54,508 nt of DNA from Chloroflexota bacterium (GTDB lineage: Bacteria; Chloroflexota; Anaerolineae; Anaerolineales; DRMV01). The stretch spans positions 1 to 54,508 of the forward strand of contig DRMV01000018.1 of the NCBI GenBank assembly GCA_011322445.1, in the 5' to 3' direction. Of this stretch, positions 52,279 to 54,508 are shown one piece after another. The first letter of the stretch is position 1; each line of letters opens with the position of its first letter. The notes under the pieces are model-generated. The model was not told where the DNA came from and ran no database searches. It worked only from the letters and a program-made list of their open reading frames with translations. Made by a program: the position numbers and the translations under genes.

Positions 52279-53634
52279 ATGTTCTGGGATTTCGTACTGA
52301 TTTTCGCGCTCATTGCGCTGAACGGCTTCTTCGTTTCGGTGGAATTCGCCGCGGTGGCAGCCCGTTACCATCGCATTGACGCGCTGGCGCAACAAGGCTC
52401 TGGGGCGGCGCGCATCGTGCGGGTATGGCTTTCCAGCCCAGCCGAGCGCGACCGCCTGATTGCCGCCACGCAACTCGGCATCACTATCGTCAGCCTGGCA
52501 TTAGGGGCAGTGGGCGAAAAAGCCTTCGAGAGCGCGCTGGCGCCTCTCGTCCACCAGGCTGCTTTGCCGCCCGCACTGAGTTTTTTGCAAGGGATACTGC
52601 CCAGCCTGCCCCTGCTGCTTTCCCTCACCATTGTGACCAGTTTCCATGTCGTCTTTGGCGAACAGGTGCCCAAAGTCGCCACGCTCCGCTCGCCCGAAAC
52701 CTTTGCCCTGCGCGCGGCCTACCCCATGCGGCTGTTCGAGACCACTTTCCGCTGGTTTGTGGATATGCTCGACTGGGCAACCCACTTCACCTTGCGGTTG
52801 CTGGGCATTCCTGAAGCCGATGCCACCCACGGCCACCTTTCCGTCGAGGAACTCAAACACCTGGTGGAAGAAACGCCGCCAGCCGATTTGCAGCCCGAAA
52901 GCAGCGAAATGCTTTCGGCCGTACTCGATTTCGGCGAGTTGCTGGTGCGGCAGGTCATGGTGCCCCACACCGACATCATCGCCGTGCAGGCAGCCACCCC
53001 TCTGCCAGAGATTATCCGCCTGTTTTCCCGCCACGCCGTCACCAAATTCCCTGTTTACGGCGAAGACCTGGACGACATCGTGGGCATTTTGCACATCAAA
53101 GACGTCGTGCGGCTGTGGGGAAGCGAAGAATTCGACCAGCGCACCGCGGGGGACCTGGCGCGCGAGGCGCTTTTCGTGCCCGAAACGTTGCCGGTCATTG
53201 ACGTGCTGCGCCGTTTCCGGGAAACCCGCCGCCACATTGCCATTGTGGTGGACGAGTACGGCGGCACGGCCGGGTTGGTTACCCTGGAAGACCTGCTGGA
53301 AGAAATCGTGGGCGAAGTGAGCGACCCCTTCGATGAAGCCACCCCCGAAATCCAGCCTCATCCCGACGGCACGGCCATTGTGGACGGCCGCGCGCTGCTG
53401 GAAGAGGTCAACGAAGCCCTGGGGCTGGACCTCACCACCCCTTATTACGACACCATCGCCGGCTACATTCTCGACAAACTGGGGCGCATTCCTGCAGTGG
53501 GCGATGTTGTCGAAGAAGACGGAGCGCGCCTCACCGTGCTGGCCATGGACGGTCTGCGCGTCTCTCGCCTGAAGATCGAGCGCCTGCCCGCCGACGCCGA
53601 CGAAGCAGAGGAAGACGCCTCGCAGGCAGGGTGA
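52279..53634 (+). CDS. CNNM / CBS-domain protein (CorC-HlyC type, TlyC-like)
   Basis: The 451-residue membrane protein has an N-terminal DUF21/CNNM domain with several helices ([40 protein letters not shown]), a CBS-domain pair at about 220-350 ([46 protein letters not shown]) and a C-terminal CorC_HlyC domain. Such proteins are linked to magnesium or cobalt export; the hemolysin name is historical. GAGGTGA precedes ATG 52279. priA starts 31 bases after the stop and may be co-transcribed. Confidence 0.94.
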   Translation: MFWDFVLIFALIALNGFFVSVEFAAVAARYHRIDALAQQGSGAARIVRVWLSSPAERDRLIAATQLGITIVSLALGAVGEKAFESALAPLVHQAALPPALSFLQGILPSLPLLLSLTIVTSFHVVFGEQVPKVATLRSPETFALRAAYPMRLFETTFRWFVDMLDWATHFTLRLLGIPEADATHGHLSVEELKHLVEETPPADLQPESSEMLSAVLDFGELLVRQVMVPHTDIIAVQAATPLPEIIRLFSRHAVTKFPVYGEDLDDIVGILHIKDVVRLWGSEEFDQRTAGDLAREALFVPETLPVIDVLRRFRETRRHIAIVVDEYGGTAGLVTLEDLLEEIVGEVSDPFDEATPEIQPHPDGTAIVDGRALLEEVNEALGLDLTTPYYDTIAGYILDKLGRIPAVGDVVEEDGARLTVLAMDGLRVSRLKIERLPADADEAEEDASQAG

Positions 53635-53665
53635 GGCTTCCGCTGTCCCTTGTTGAGCCTTGCTC

Positions 53666-54508
53666 ATGCACTACGCCGAAATTGCCGTTCACGAACCTAA
53701 AATTCAGGGCGTGTTTCACTACCACATTCCCCCCGAACTGGCCGAAGCGGTGCAGCCAGGGGCAGTGGTCGTGGTGCCTTTCGGCCAGCGGCAGGTCTAT
53801 GGCGTGGTGCTGCGGCTTTTGCCCACCCCCGCAGTGCCGGAAACCAAACCGGTGCTGAGCGTGCCAGCCCCCGAAGTGGCGCTGACGCCGCTGCAATTGC
53901 GGCTGGCCGAACAAATTGCTGCCGACACCCTGGCCTCCCTCTCGGCCTGCATTGCCCTGATGCTGCCGCCCGGCGTGCTGCAGGCTGCCGACACCCGCTA
54001 CCATCTCACCGCCGAAGCCCCTGCTGCTGACGCCCTGCCGCCCGACCTGCACGAGACCGAGCGCCGCCTGCTGGCCCTGCTGCACACTCGCGGCCCGCTG
54101 CGCGGCCGCCAGTTCGACCGCGCCCTGCCCCGCCACAACTGGCGCGCTGCCGCCGCCCGCCTGCAGCGCCGCGGCTGGCTGGAAAGCGAGCCGGTGCTGC
54201 CTAAGCCTCATCTTCCCCGCAACACCGTCCGCATGGCGCGCCTGGCCGTGCCGCAGGCCGAGGCACTGGGCCTGCCCCTGGAGCACCTTTCGCGGCGTGA
54301 AGCCACGGCCCGACGCCGCCGGAAGGTGCTGGAAGCCTTAGCCGCCCAAAGCCCCCGCGAAGTTGCCGCCCTGCGCGCCGAAACCGATGCCCGCCCCGGC
54401 GACCTGGAAGCCCTTGCCAGACTCGGCCTGGTGGAACGTTACACCGAAACCCGCCGCCGCGCCCCCCTCGCCGACCTGACCGAACCCCCCCCCCCCGGCC
54501 CCCCCCCC
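53666..54508 (+). CDS. priA: Primosomal protein N' (PriA), 3' truncated by the window end
   Basis: PriA is the helicase that restarts stalled replication forks. Only the first 281 codons are visible. They match the N-terminal DNA-binding domain (MHYAEIAVHEPKIQGVFHYH, VQPGAVVVVPFGQRQVYGVV) and the following winged-helix region (RRKVLEALAAQSPREVAALR). The helicase motifs lie beyond the window. The last roughly 24 bases are almost pure C and translate to poly-Pro, which may be a contig-end artefact. No strong ribosome binding site precedes ATG 53666, so the start is slightly uncertain. Confidence 0.88.
   Translation, partial: MHYAEIAVHEPKIQGVFHYHIPPELAEAVQPGAVVVVPFGQRQVYGVVLRLLPTPAVPETKPVLSVPAPEVALTPLQLRLAEQIAADTLASLSACIALMLPPGVLQAADTRYHLTAEAPAADALPPDLHETERRLLALLHTRGPLRGRQFDRALPRHNWRAAAARLQRRGWLESEPVLPKPHLPRNTVRMARLAVPQAEALGLPLEHLSRREATARRRRKVLEALAAQSPREVAALRAETDARPGDLEALARLGLVERYTETRRRAPLADLTEPPPPGPPP

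Overview
The window reads as chromosomal DNA of a Chloroflexota bacterium, most likely of the Anaerolineae. This is inferred from gene content and style, not from a marker gene: GC-rich coding DNA, a decarboxylase of the mevalonate pathway, Ser/Thr kinases with C-terminal extensions, lipoprotein-anchored ABC binding proteins, a SAM-I riboswitch, and intergenic spacers filled with short palindromic repeats. I saw no tRNA, rRNA, CRISPR array or prophage.

Layout. Bases 1-5110 hold a dipeptide/oligopeptide ABC operon (ATPase cut by the window edge, binding lipoprotein, two permeases), ended by a terminator. An M42 aminopeptidase with its own promoter then leads into atpA-atpG-atpD-atpC and an atypical MreB-like gene (5.3-12.1 kb); the Fo genes and delta are not beside it. 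On the minus strand, 12.1-18.9 kb carries methionine/one-carbon genes: a SAM-I riboswitch with terminator, metH, and a homocysteine methyltransferase-MetF fusion. Between the last two lies a REP-associated transposase (RAYT) whose 5' end has been amplified with a REP-like palindrome into a 179-bp tandem array. Next come a minus-strand sugar ABC operon with a LacI-type regulator (19.2-23.7 kb), then ffh and a membrane-anchored Ser/Thr kinase on the plus strand.

The most distinctive block is 26.1-32.8 kb: seven tightly packed minus-strand genes encoding a kinase with a PQQ-type beta-propeller, a lipoprotein, a PP2C phosphatase, a DnaJ-von Willebrand A fusion, a zinc-ribbon FHA protein, an 80-residue protein and an orphan OmpR-type response regulator. 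It looks like a self-contained phospho-threonine signalling system. Its promoter is back to back with that of an acyl-CoA synthetase, with two TTTGCAAA palindromes between them.

From 34.7 to 54.5 kb are a cold-shock gene with a terminator-like hairpin in its leader, an M24 peptidase, and a minus-strand one-carbon operon (eukaryote-type formate-THF ligase, polysaccharide deacetylase, ornithine-cyclodeaminase-like protein, FAD oxidoreductase, degenerate CinA, FolD, and a frameshifted DUF3592-like gene). These are followed by a mevalonate (di)phosphate decarboxylase, a universal stress protein, a phosphoesterase, homoserine kinase, a DUF1232 protein, an MFS exporter with an ArsR-type regulator, a lipoprotein, a CorC/HlyC-type protein and the start of priA, which runs off the end.

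Together, MetH, the HMT-MetF fusion, FolD and the formate-THF ligase supply and consume methyl-THF. The two ABC operons share an intercistronic hairpin after the binding-protein gene. Palindromic repeats have entered intergenic DNA, one riboswitch leader and, in frame, the metH coding sequence. All family calls rest on motif recognition; no database search was run.
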